Shown here: positions 35,052 through 46,208 of the stretch, one piece after another
How the letters are laid out: each line of letters opens with the position of its first letter
Position numbering within the stretch: the stretch's first letter is position 1
Position numbers and translations under genes: made by a program
Assembly: GCA_016713275.1 (NCBI GenBank)
Contig: JADJPL010000003.1
Span: 372,001 to 436,000, forward strand
DNA length: 64,000 bases
Direction: 5' to 3'
Source: Haliscomenobacter sp.
GTDB lineage: Bacteria; Bacteroidota; Bacteroidia; Chitinophagales; Saprospiraceae
The notes under the pieces: generated by a model
What the model was told of the DNA's origin: nothing
Databases searched by the model: none
Seen by the model: the letters and a program-made list of their open reading frames with translations, nothing else

Positions 35052-35822
35052 TCAAATCGCATACTGTTGCCCGTACAGCCGTTGCCCGCCGTCGACGTAG
35101 ATGGTTTCCCCGGTGATATAAGCTGCCATGGGGCTGGCGAGAAAAAGGGCTGTCCAGGCGATTTCATCGGTGGTGCCCAGGCGTTTCATGGGGATGGTGT
35201 CTTCGATCCCGCGGACCAGCTCCGGCGGGTACTGGTCAAGTCCGGAGGATTGGATGATGCCAGGGGCGATGGCATTGATGCGGATGTTGTATTTCATCCA
35301 TTCGATGGCGAGGGTTTTGGTGAGGTTATCGACGCCCGCCCGGGCGGCGCCGGTGTGGGCCATTCCCGGCACTCCGCGGAAGACGTTGACGATGATGTTG
35401 ATCAAATTTCCCGATCGCTGGGGAATGAAGAACGTCCGGGCCATCATTTGGGTGACAAACCAGGTGCCGTTGAGGTTGTTGTTGATGACGGCGAGCCAGC
35501 CTTTTTCTGAAATATCTTCGGCCGGGGAGGGAAACTGCCCCCCGGCGTTGTTGACCAGGAGATCCAGGCGTCCTTCCGCGTCTTTGATGCGGAAGGCCAT
35601 TTGTTTGACTTGCTCCGTATCGCGGATATCGCAAACGATATATTCACAGGGGCCGTAGGCGCCTAGTTTTTCGACGGCGGCCTGGAGTTTTTCTTCTTTC
35701 CGGGAAGCGATATAGACTTTTGCCCCGAGCCGGAGCAGGTGTTCGCTGATGGAGAATCCAATACCAGAGCCTCCTCCGGTGACGAGGGCGGTTTTTCCGT
35801 TAAATAGTCCGTTCGTAAACAT
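35052..35822 (-). CDS. SDR family oxidoreductase (enoyl/dienoyl-CoA reductase-like)
   Basis: 256 residues. TGGGSGIGFSISEHL cofactor motif, DLLVNNAGGQFPS (typical of 2,4-dienoyl-CoA and peroxisomal trans-2-enoyl-CoA reductases), GVDNLTKTLAIEWMKYNIRINAIAPGII, and the terminal TGETIYVDGGQRL. The usual catalytic Tyr position reads HTGAARAG instead of YxxxK, which is also the case in dienoyl-CoA reductases, where Tyr is displaced. Fits acyl-chain metabolism with the ligase and ALDH. Start 35822 is preferred; an in-frame start at 35885 adds 21 residues. Confidence 0.88.
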   Translation of the reverse strand: MFTNGLFNGKTALVTGGGSGIGFSISEHLLRLGAKVYIASRKEEKLQAAVEKLGAYGPCEYIVCDIRDTEQVKQMAFRIKDAEGRLDLLVNNAGGQFPSPAEDISEKGWLAVINNNLNGTWFVTQMMARTFFIPQRSGNLINIIVNVFRGVPGMAHTGAARAGVDNLTKTLAIEWMKYNIRINAIAPGIIQSSGLDQYPPELVRGIEDTIPMKRLGTTDEIAWTALFLASPMAAYITGETIYVDGGQRLYGQQYAI

Positions 35823-35908
35823 AGTGGGTTGCTTTTGATCTTTCCGATGAAATGAATTCCTAATATTCGCGACTTTGTCGGACATAGCCTAACGCGTAGC
35901 AGACGAAC

Positions 35909-36733
35909 CTATCGGTTCTGCGTTTTTTTGCGAAACTCCAGGAAGGTGGACCCGGAATGCTGTTTGAAAAACCGGCTGAAATGCCCGGGGCTGTGAAACC
36001 CCAGGTCATAAGCGGCTTCCTGAAGGGAAATGCCCCTTTGCGAGGCTTTGCGCCGGGCTTCCAGGAACAAGCGCTCCAGGATAAGCGCTTTGGCCGGCTT
36101 GCCGCAGGCTTTTTTCAGGACTTCGTTCAGGTAGCCCAGACTCAACCCGATTTCCCTGGCATAAAAGGTTGCCCTGCGCTGATGCCTGAAATGGACGTCC
36201 AGCAGCTGGTTGAAACGAAACCAGACCGCATCCTGTCCTGAATGCGGGGCGCTCCATTTTCCCCAAAGCCGGAGCGTTTGGCTTAACAAGATGCGCAAAT
36301 ACCCGGCCAGGAATTCCGGCGCTATAGGGTGGTTGCTTTCCTGTATTCTTTCCAGGGCTTCAAACACCCCAACCGATTTAGCTGTGAATTCCGCATCTGT
36401 TGGTACCAGGGGGCGTTCTCTGCGCCGTAGGAGTTCGGCTTCGAAAACCGTGCCCGCTTCCAGACCAATGAGCGGCAGGAGGCTGGCGTGGAAAGCAATG
36501 ACCCATCCTTCCGTGCCTTTTTCCGCTTTCCATTGAAACCGGGTTCCCGGCGCGGGACAAACCAGTTGGTTTCCATCAACAGGAATGGCGTCAAAATCCA
36601 GGACAATTACCCCTCCGGCCAAATGAAACCAAATCAAGTGGAAAAATTCTTCCTCAAAAGCGTATTCGGCCTCCAATTTGGCCCTTCCTTTCCCAGAGGT
36701 GATCCGGGCCGTCTGAAATAGCGTTTTCACCAT
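35909..36733 (-). CDS. AraC family transcriptional regulator
   Basis: 274 residues. N-terminal cupin-like sensor (FHLIWFHLAGGVIVLDFDAIPVDGNQLVCPAPG), C-terminal double helix-turn-helix: YAREIGLSLGYLNEVLKKACGKPAKALI and ISLQEAAYDLGFHSPGHFSRFFKQHSGSTFLEFRKK. First gene of the acyl/aldehyde unit, 86 nt ahead of the SDR, so it is likely the local regulator. The ligand is unknown, perhaps a fatty acid. Confidence 0.9.
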   Translation of the reverse strand: MVKTLFQTARITSGKGRAKLEAEYAFEEEFFHLIWFHLAGGVIVLDFDAIPVDGNQLVCPAPGTRFQWKAEKGTEGWVIAFHASLLPLIGLEAGTVFEAELLRRRERPLVPTDAEFTAKSVGVFEALERIQESNHPIAPEFLAGYLRILLSQTLRLWGKWSAPHSGQDAVWFRFNQLLDVHFRHQRRATFYAREIGLSLGYLNEVLKKACGKPAKALILERLFLEARRKASQRGISLQEAAYDLGFHSPGHFSRFFKQHSGSTFLEFRKKTQNR

Positions 36734-36987
36734 CCAGATTATTTACAATGAATTACAAGGAGATGCAAATTTAAATAGTAAAAAGTAATCGGTTTTATCG
36801 GTAGCAGACTGAGGCAGCGCAAAAAGTGGCTCCATCTATCCAGTAAAAATTGGATAATCTAAAATAAAATTTGGAAAAAAATTCAATTTTGTGTATTTAA
36901 TTATTATTACTATTTTATTATAGGGATTAAAAATTTGATTTTCTTTACCGAACCAAATTTTAATCACAACCAAAAACAGTTTGAACC
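36734..36987. other. AT-rich intergenic region between divergent genes
   Basis: 254 bp between the AraC gene and the metallopeptidase, distinctly richer in A and T than its surroundings (about 36840-36970). CAATTTTG near 36885 is one base off a -7 box. Probably holds both promoters. No repeats or genes. Confidence 0.5.
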
Positions 36988-37807
36988 ATGGAGCGCCGTG
37001 TTACTACTTATCTGAGCTTTTTTACTGATTTTCGCTTTGGGCTTCGTTTCCTGCCAGGTGGACGAGGCTAACCCGGACGAGGTCGTTTCCCAGGAGGTGA
37101 TCAACCAGGTTTACCGTCTCGGCTTCAATCCGGATGGCATTGTAAAAGTGGAAGAAGGATATCGCGTGGAGCGCGACATCATCCTCACCGAGGAACTCCT
37201 CAACAGCACCCCTACTGATCACCGTGTCCCGAACATGGAGCAGTATCGCACGACCAACCTGGTGAATGCAGGCACTGGCCGCGTGATCAAGGTTTATGCC
37301 TCGACAACTTCTTTCAGTCCCGGGATGATCGCCGGTCTGGATGAGGCTATTGCGCGTTATAATGCGCAAAACCTTTTGCTGACTTTCCAGCGGATCACTA
37401 CCAGCACGGGGGCAAATATTACGTTACAGCGTTTGTCCAGAAGAGATGAACTGCGGGGCGTTTTGGGCTCTGCGGGCTTCCCTACCAATGGTAATCCGTA
37501 CAAAACAATCAAAATGAGCGGTGTCCTGGAATCTTCTTACGGGCTCAGCACCGGCGGCATTGCCACGATCATCGGGCATGAAATGGGCCATTGCATCGGC
37601 TTCCGCCATACGGATTACTTCGACAGGAGTATCAGCTGCGGAGGCTCCGCTGATAATGAAGGCGCAAGCACTGTTGGCGCCGTGCATATTCCCGGCACCC
37701 CAACCGGCGCTACCCTTTCTGCCAAGTCCTGGATGCTGGCTTGCACCGACGGCAGCGACCGTCCGTTCAACAACGACGACAAAACAGCGCTGGACTTCTT
37801 GTACTAA
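36988..37807 (+). CDS. M57-like dual-action HEIGH metallopeptidase, lipoprotein (one frame break)
   Basis: Zinc peptidase with the motif IIGHEMGHCIGFRHTDYFDRS (two zinc His and catalytic Glu, third ligand His), matching the Bacteroidota M57 family. The frame is broken at the T run 37018-37023: with one T fewer, the ATG at 36988 gives MERRVTTYLSFLLIFALGF then VSC, a complete lipoprotein signal and lipobox, for 272 residues. Without the repair only a TTG start at 37037 remains. Surface-anchored protease of unknown target. Confidence 0.82.
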
Positions 37808-37834
37808 AAGAAATAGGTTCTGGAACTGAAAGCT

Positions 37835-37869
37835 GCAGGGGCGGCGCGCAACCGGCGCGCCGCCCCTGC
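37835..37869. terminator. GC-rich bidirectional hairpin
   Basis: GCAGGGGCGGCGCGC - 5-base loop - GCGCGCCGCCCCTGC: perfect 15-bp stem between the convergent metallopeptidase and subtilase genes. No T run, so termination would be by the hairpin alone. Confidence 0.65.
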
Positions 37870-37873
37870 GCAG

Positions 37874-40774
37874 TTAATGCACTACTACCCGTCCGGTTTG
37901 CTTTCTTTCCCCGTTTCTAAGGATCTCGTAAAAGTAAATCCCTGCTGCCAGATTAGTCAATGAAATGCCTTGCAGTTCGGCGATCAGGCCTTCCTCGGCC
38001 ACTGTCCTACCCAGGCTGTCGTACAAACGAAAGCGGGCGCCTTTGGGAATTTTGCTCAAAACAAGCAGTTCTTCATTTTGGCGGACCGGGTTGGGGAATA
38101 ACATAAACCGGTCGCTGCCCAAATAGACCAGCAGGTTTTCGTCGGCGTAAAGGGTCCTGCCGTCTACCAGATCTATCCTGGCGCGGTAAAGGTTATAGCC
38201 ATCCTGTAAACGTATGTCTTCCCCCAGAACCGTCTCTCCAAACTGATTCAGAACAGCAAGCGGCGCATATTGGCCGTTGACGCGCTTTTCAAAAGCCACT
38301 TCCCTGACCAGAAAGGGCGCTCCCAGCTCCAGCTTCAACTCGGCTTTGTCTCCGCGCAGGGTGGCCAGGAAATTCCGAATGTAACAACCGGCGTTTTGAA
38401 AGCCGGCCCTACGGGTAGGGCTCCGGACGCCGGTTTTGCCTCCTGCGAGCAGCGGGGCGACCGCAAAGTAAGGCGAAGGAAACAGGCTTTTGGTTAAAAA
38501 AGCAGCGGTATCGGCGGTTTGCCGGATGGGGCGCATCGCCCCCGATCCATAGGAATAAAGTTGATATTGGCTAATTCCTCCGGCCTTTTCCCAATACCAA
38601 AGCAAGGAATCCGGACAGTCCAGGGCCAAGACGGGCCTCAGCGGTTTAGAGATAACAAAGGTATCGGACAGCACCGTACCGGCGGGCGTTTGCATGCGCA
38701 GTTGCGCCAGAGCGGTGGTATCCGGAACCTGCCAGCGGAAATAACCGGAGGCGAGGTCCGCTTCCCCTGGTATCGGGTTCCATTTGGAACTACCTGCATA
38801 GGTATACTCCAGGGTCCCAGTTTTGCCATACATGGTACTTTCCCATCGAACCGGGACCGGCTTTCCGGCTTCGGCATGATCCGAGGCGGTGGGATACGTC
38901 CACCGGAAGGCATCCAGCGTATCCCAATCGTAGGCGACATAGAAATCCTGCGCGCCTCCGGGCAGGTTGGACGCAGCAACGCGAAGGGTGTACATTGCCG
39001 GGGCAGGATGGTTCAGGGAGATGTGTTCCTGGTTGTTTCGGTTGTCAATGCCTCTTTTAGCTGAAGCAGCCAGGGAATCCGGATGCGGGAACGCGCTGAG
39101 GACCCAGGGGAAGCCAAACCGAATCCCCTGGAGTAGGGATACGTCGAGATCGTTGACCAGGGCCTTTGGGGAATTGACCAGGGCTGGAGGGTCGGCCCAG
39201 GCCAGCGTCGCCCGGAAGTGGGCGGCCCCGGGAGGTATCTGGATTTGGAATTCGGCTTTACCTCCGGGTTCGAGGCTACCGTGGAAGGTCTGCTGTTTCC
39301 CAATCAGTTCCACCGCTTTGGCAGCCTGGATGCTGCCGTACCCCGAGGCGTAATCCGGCCCTTCCGGCCCGAGGTCGCGGGCGCTGTTCAGGAAGACGGC
39401 CCGGATCAGTGCTGCCGGAGGCAGCGAGTCGTTATGGAGCTCTTGATAGGCTTGCTGGACTAGCAGTGCGATTCCGGACACCAGCGCGGCGGCGCCCGAG
39501 CTCCCGTCCTGGCCAAAAGCGACCAACTCGGGCTTCACCCTGCCGTCAAATGCCGGGCCCCGGGAGCTTAGGGTTTCTACCCGGTAAAACGAATCAATTG
39601 CCCCGACGGTCAGAAGGTTTTTCGCCATTTTAAAGGCGCCGGTAAGATTAGCAAAGCCCGCTACTCCGGCATAAGGCCCGGAGGGGCTTGCGCTGGCGCC
39701 GATATTTCCTGAGGAGAACACGTGCAGCAGGGTAGGGTAGCGGCGCGCCAGCTCGTCATAGGCCCGGGCTTCTGCTCCGTAGTAGTTTTCGATGCCCAAC
39801 CCGTAGGAATGGTTTTGCACGGCGATGCCGGCCTGTTTGTAGTAGGCATCGGGTTCGGGCATCAGGTTGAAGAAACTGGCGGAAGAAATTCTGGCGCCGG
39901 GAGCGGCGCCTTTGCCGGTATAAAAGGAATTGCCGGCGCCAGCAATAATCGTGGCCATGGTGGTGGCATGGGTGGCAGTAGCCGCGGTGGAGATCCCTGA
40001 AGGAAAATAGCGATCCCCAAAATCAATATCCGTGCTGTCGGGCCGGTATTCTTTGAGCGAGACGGTCAAGCCCTGGCCCGTAAAGCTGGGAAATTGGTGG
40101 TGTACGAGATTGACCTGGTTAACGGACAGGTCGAAGTTGGGTACCGCCAGTTCCGTTGTCGGCGCTGCCGGTCTGGTGTCGATAAAAGACACCCAGGGGG
40201 AAGGCAGTAAAAAGCGCTTCATTTCCCGATCGGAGATTCGGAAAAGCATAGCCTGAAATTCCGGATATTCGGCAATGATCGTTTTGGTCAGATTGGCCCG
40301 TTCCAGGTCCGCTTTCAGTGCTTCGGGGTTGTTGGTTTGAACGATCACCTGCATGGACTCGCGCTGTTGGCGCGCCGCCCGCTGTTCCCATCCCGGCGCC
40401 AGTTTCCATTGGTCGTTCGCGGGAATGATCAGGGCAAAGTGTTCTTCGGCCCTTTTCTGAAAGATTTCCGGTGGGCCCGGAGATACAATACAAAACAGGC
40501 TGTCCAACTCCCGGACGACAGCCCAGGAATCATCGGGCGGAATCCCCGGGCGCTTTCGTTGGGCCAGATAAAACCGGTGGTTTTGCAAAGGCTGCCGGAG
40601 GCTTCCATCCAAAATGCCTGAACGGGTTGGATGCGGTGCAAGCCCAAACCGGGATACGAAGTCCTTTTCTGTTTTCTGGACCTGTGCGGACAGGGCAGAT
40701 CCCCACAAAAACAGGAAAAGGACCCAGTAATAAGGGGCGGTATAGGGATAAAAACGGGCGATCCAAAACATCAT
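37874..40774 (-). CDS. S8 (subtilisin-like) peptidase with T9SS type A sorting domain
   Basis: 966 residues. Signal region YYWVLFLFLWGSALSAQ, peptidase domain about 220-510 with the His motif ATHATTMATIIAG and the Ser motif GSSGAAALVSGIALL, then PKD/beta domains and a C-terminal type A sorting domain (FPNPVRQNEELLV, RLYDSLGRTV, NLAAGIYFYEILRNGERKQTGRVVVH). The place of the catalytic Asp holds Glu (TVSLKEYR), as in a Bacteroidota sub-group. Exported to the cell surface by T9SS. Convergent with the metallopeptidase. Confidence 0.9.
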   Translation of the reverse strand: MMFWIARFYPYTAPYYWVLFLFLWGSALSAQVQKTEKDFVSRFGLAPHPTRSGILDGSLRQPLQNHRFYLAQRKRPGIPPDDSWAVVRELDSLFCIVSPGPPEIFQKRAEEHFALIIPANDQWKLAPGWEQRAARQQRESMQVIVQTNNPEALKADLERANLTKTIIAEYPEFQAMLFRISDREMKRFLLPSPWVSFIDTRPAAPTTELAVPNFDLSVNQVNLVHHQFPSFTGQGLTVSLKEYRPDSTDIDFGDRYFPSGISTAATATHATTMATIIAGAGNSFYTGKGAAPGARISSASFFNLMPEPDAYYKQAGIAVQNHSYGLGIENYYGAEARAYDELARRYPTLLHVFSSGNIGASASPSGPYAGVAGFANLTGAFKMAKNLLTVGAIDSFYRVETLSSRGPAFDGRVKPELVAFGQDGSSGAAALVSGIALLVQQAYQELHNDSLPPAALIRAVFLNSARDLGPEGPDYASGYGSIQAAKAVELIGKQQTFHGSLEPGGKAEFQIQIPPGAAHFRATLAWADPPALVNSPKALVNDLDVSLLQGIRFGFPWVLSAFPHPDSLAASAKRGIDNRNNQEHISLNHPAPAMYTLRVAASNLPGGAQDFYVAYDWDTLDAFRWTYPTASDHAEAGKPVPVRWESTMYGKTGTLEYTYAGSSKWNPIPGEADLASGYFRWQVPDTTALAQLRMQTPAGTVLSDTFVISKPLRPVLALDCPDSLLWYWEKAGGISQYQLYSYGSGAMRPIRQTADTAAFLTKSLFPSPYFAVAPLLAGGKTGVRSPTRRAGFQNAGCYIRNFLATLRGDKAELKLELGAPFLVREVAFEKRVNGQYAPLAVLNQFGETVLGEDIRLQDGYNLYRARIDLVDGRTLYADENLLVYLGSDRFMLFPNPVRQNEELLVLSKIPKGARFRLYDSLGRTVAEEGLIAELQGISLTNLAAGIYFYEILRNGERKQTGRVVVH

Positions 40775-40951
40775 CTCCTTACAGGTTTACCGGACAAGGT
40801 ATTAAAGATTTTTTCAAGATGGAGGAGCGGTTTCCTGCGGGCGGTCTTGTTTTCCGCGTTTGGCCGGGGATGCGACGAAAGTCAGTAGCTTTTCGGCGGT
40901 TTTCGTCAAAAATCACTGCAACCAACCGGCTTGGGATCGGTTTAAATGTGG

Positions 40952-40960
40952 TATTTTTGC
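40952..40960 (+). promoter_or_regulatory. Promoter of gcvP (TATTTTTGC with -33 TTG)
   Basis: -7 box TATTTTTGC; a TTG lies 18 bases upstream of it (40932-40934), within the 17-23 range of the Bacteroidota consensus. The gcvP ATG is 35 nt downstream. Confidence 0.7.
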
Positions 40961-40995
40961 AGGAATTTCCTAACCAAGTTGAGAATAAACGCAAG

Positions 40996-43872
<2,877 letters not shown>

Positions 43873-44038
43873 AAAGTTGAAAAGTTGCGAAGTTGCGGAG
43901 TTGCGAAGTTGCGAAGTTGCAACCTCGCAACCCCGTAACCCCGTAACCTCGTAACCTCGTAACTTCGTAACCTCGTAACTTCGTAACCCCGTAACCCCGC
44001 AACCCCATAACTTCGTAACCCCGTAACCTCGCAACTTC
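43873..44038. repeat. Strand-switching short-word array (GAAGTTGC to GTAACCTC)
   Basis: Words GAAGTTGC and GGAGTTGC up to about 43920, then the complement class GCAACCTC, GTAACCCC, GTAACCTC, GTAACTTC to 44038. It fills the whole gap from the gcvP stop to six bases before the next ATG. Confidence 0.92.
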
Positions 44039-44044
44039 AAAAAA

Positions 44045-45010
44045 ATGATCATCATTACCGGCGCCGCAGGATTTATTGGCAGTTGTATGGTGGGCAAGCT
44101 CAACGACCAGGGGCATATGAACCTGCTCGTGGTGGACGATTTTTCCAGAGAGGATAAAAACCGTAACCTGCTCAACAAAAAGTACATTGCCCGGGTGCAT
44201 CGGGACGACCTCTTTTCCTGGATCGACCGGATGCACCATAGCATTGAATTTATTTTCCACCTGGGGGCACGGACGGACACGACGGAGAAGGATACCGCCA
44301 TTTTTGACAGGCTCAACCTGCATTATTCCCAGGAGGTGTGGAAGCGCTGCGCCCAATATGGGATTCCGCTGGTGTATGCTTCCAGCGCAGCCACCTACGG
44401 GCTGGGGGAACTCGGGTACGACGACCGCCATGACATCGTGGACCGCCTGCGTCCGCTCAACCCATACGGGGTTTCCAAAAACGATTTCGATATCTGGGCG
44501 CTGGAACAGGAAAAAACGCCCCCTTTCTGGGCTGGGCTGAAGTTTTTTAATGTTTATGGGCCGAATGAATATCATAAGGGCCGGATGGCTTCCGTTATTT
44601 TTCACACCGTCCGGCAGATCAAAGCCACCGGAGGCATGAAGTTGTTCCGCTCCCACCGTCCGGACTACGCCGATGGGGCCCAAAGCAGGGATTTTATTTT
44701 CGTCCGGGACGTGCTGGACATCCAGTACTTCCTGTACCAAAACCGCGCGCACAGCGGGTTATACAACGTAGGGACCGGAAAAGCACGGACCTTCCTCGAT
44801 CTCGCGACCAATACCTTCCTGGCGATGGGGCTGGCCCCCAATATTTCCTTTATCGACACTCCGGAGGATATTCGCGATACTTACCAGTATTTTACCGAAG
44901 CGAATATGGACAAGCTGCGCGGGATCGGGTATGACCAGCCGTTCCACTCGCTGGAGGACGGCATCCGCGAGTACGTGCAGCAATACCTGCTGGAGGAGAA
45001 GATTTTTTGA
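44045..45010 (+). CDS. hldD: ADP-L-glycero-D-manno-heptose-6-epimerase
   Basis: Extended SDR epimerase that makes the heptose donor of lipopolysaccharide core (also called rfaD). 321 residues. Fingerprint MIIITGAAGFIGSCMVGKL, catalytic SSAATYG and YGVSKNDFD (Tyr-x-x-x-Lys), signature FFNVYGPNEYHKGRMASV, and DFIFVRDVLDIQYF. The ATG follows the array after six A bases, so its promoter must lie in the array or upstream of it. Confidence 0.93.
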   Translation: MIIITGAAGFIGSCMVGKLNDQGHMNLLVVDDFSREDKNRNLLNKKYIARVHRDDLFSWIDRMHHSIEFIFHLGARTDTTEKDTAIFDRLNLHYSQEVWKRCAQYGIPLVYASSAATYGLGELGYDDRHDIVDRLRPLNPYGVSKNDFDIWALEQEKTPPFWAGLKFFNVYGPNEYHKGRMASVIFHTVRQIKATGGMKLFRSHRPDYADGAQSRDFIFVRDVLDIQYFLYQNRAHSGLYNVGTGKARTFLDLATNTFLAMGLAPNISFIDTPEDIRDTYQYFTEANMDKLRGIGYDQPFHSLEDGIREYVQQYLLEEKIF

Positions 45011-45011
45011 T

Positions 45012-45458
45012 TTACTCTGCTTTCGCAACCGGATTTAGGCCGGCGTAGTAAATCAGGTTCCACTTGCCGTTCATACGGGAGAATCGGCGCAGCATAGCGT
45101 AGTCGCCGCTTTCGTGCACGATGCGTTCGATGATCAGGTCCTCTCCAAAACCGGCCAATTCCTGTTTGAAGCTTCCTTTCGAAAAATCGACTGGGTGGTG
45201 GGTTTTCCAGGTTTCTTTTTCCCAGCGGAACTTCTGGGGGTCGATTCCCTGCCCAACCGCATTGTCCGGCAGGCCTTCTAATGGAAAAACGATGCGTTCC
45301 AGTTGAAAGACGGAATCCTCGTGGAACCGGGAATAAAACTGGCCAAAATCTTCGCTCTGCTGATTTCGGTTCCCAAGCGGGTTTTTTTCGCAAGCGCTTA
45401 GGGCGAGCGTTGCGAGGAGCAGGATTGCAGGCAGGGTAGGCCGGACCGTCCAATTCAT
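45012..45458 (-). CDS. DUF4348-like lipoprotein
   Basis: 148 residues with lipoprotein signal MNWTVRPTLPAILLLATLALSA followed by Cys. Mature part: FGQFYSRFHEDSVFQLERIVFPLEG, matching the pattern of the Bacteroidota DUF4348 family. The ATG overlaps the hemD stop (ATGA), so translation is coupled. Faces hldD tail-to-tail with one base between. Function unknown. Confidence 0.8.
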   Translation of the reverse strand: MNWTVRPTLPAILLLATLALSACEKNPLGNRNQQSEDFGQFYSRFHEDSVFQLERIVFPLEGLPDNAVGQGIDPQKFRWEKETWKTHHPVDFSKGSFKQELAGFGEDLIIERIVHESGDYAMLRRFSRMNGKWNLIYYAGLNPVAKAE

Positions 45459-46153
45459 GTAGCTGCGATTGATTGGTTCAATAAATCCCATGCGAGTTGG
45501 GCCAGGGCAGATTCGGAAGGCTTGGCAGGCAGAAATACCTGGTGCACGCCCAACCGGATCAGCTCCTTCCGGGTAGATTCTCCGATGGCGATAACCCGTT
45601 GATGGGCTTTCACGGGGTAAACAGAAAAAAATGCCTTTGCGTTCATAGGGCTGGTCAGAATCAGGAGGTCGGACTCCGGGATGCAGAAGGAAGGCCTGAT
45701 CCGGTTGGCGTACACCGTCAGATCCATTATCATGGTCTTCGGACCAAGGTACGGATGAATGCTTTTGCGCGACTGTTCCGCCTGAGGGAATAAAACCCGC
45801 TGTCCAATGCACTGAGCGGCAAAAGCCGGTCCGGCATGGTCCGGGTGGCCATTGCCGGTGAAATCGGGTTCTTTTCCGAAAGATGCCAATGTTTGGGCTG
45901 TTCCTTCGCCCAGGGCAGCCCAGCGAACGTTTTCCGGGAAGCCGGTCTGAAGCGCCCCGGCCCGGGAAAAGAAAAACCGCACCGCGTTGCTGCTGGTAAA
46001 AAAAATCCAGTCGGCATCGGGAACCGCATCGAAAGCAATGGGGGAGAACTCCAGCAGGGATTCGCCCTGGATCTCCAACTCCGGGAATTGGGCCGCCAAA
46101 GAATGAAAAACACTTTCCGGAGCCACTTTCCGGCTGATAAAAAGGCGTTTCAT
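45455..46153 (-). CDS. hemD: Uroporphyrinogen-III synthase
   Basis: 232 residues. Closes and inverts ring D of hydroxymethylbilane in heme synthesis. The family is poorly conserved; seen here are the N-terminal KRLFISRKV, WIFFTSSNAVRFFF, WAALGEGTAQTL, YANRIRP and LLILTSPMNAKAFF with VIAIGESTRKEL, the usual pattern of two alternating Rossmann-like domains. ATG at 46153 chosen; other in-frame starts lie 12 and 27 nt upstream. Followed by the lipoprotein with a 4-nt overlap. Confidence 0.9.
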   Translation of the reverse strand: MKRLFISRKVAPESVFHSLAAQFPELEIQGESLLEFSPIAFDAVPDADWIFFTSSNAVRFFFSRAGALQTGFPENVRWAALGEGTAQTLASFGKEPDFTGNGHPDHAGPAFAAQCIGQRVLFPQAEQSRKSIHPYLGPKTMIMDLTVYANRIRPSFCIPESDLLILTSPMNAKAFFSVYPVKAHQRVIAIGESTRKELIRLGVHQVFLPAKPSESALAQLAWDLLNQSIAAT

Positions 46154-46208
46154 ATAAGTAAGCATGCGGTTATCCTGCAACGCGTTGAGCGATTCATGGT
46201 GTTTTTTG

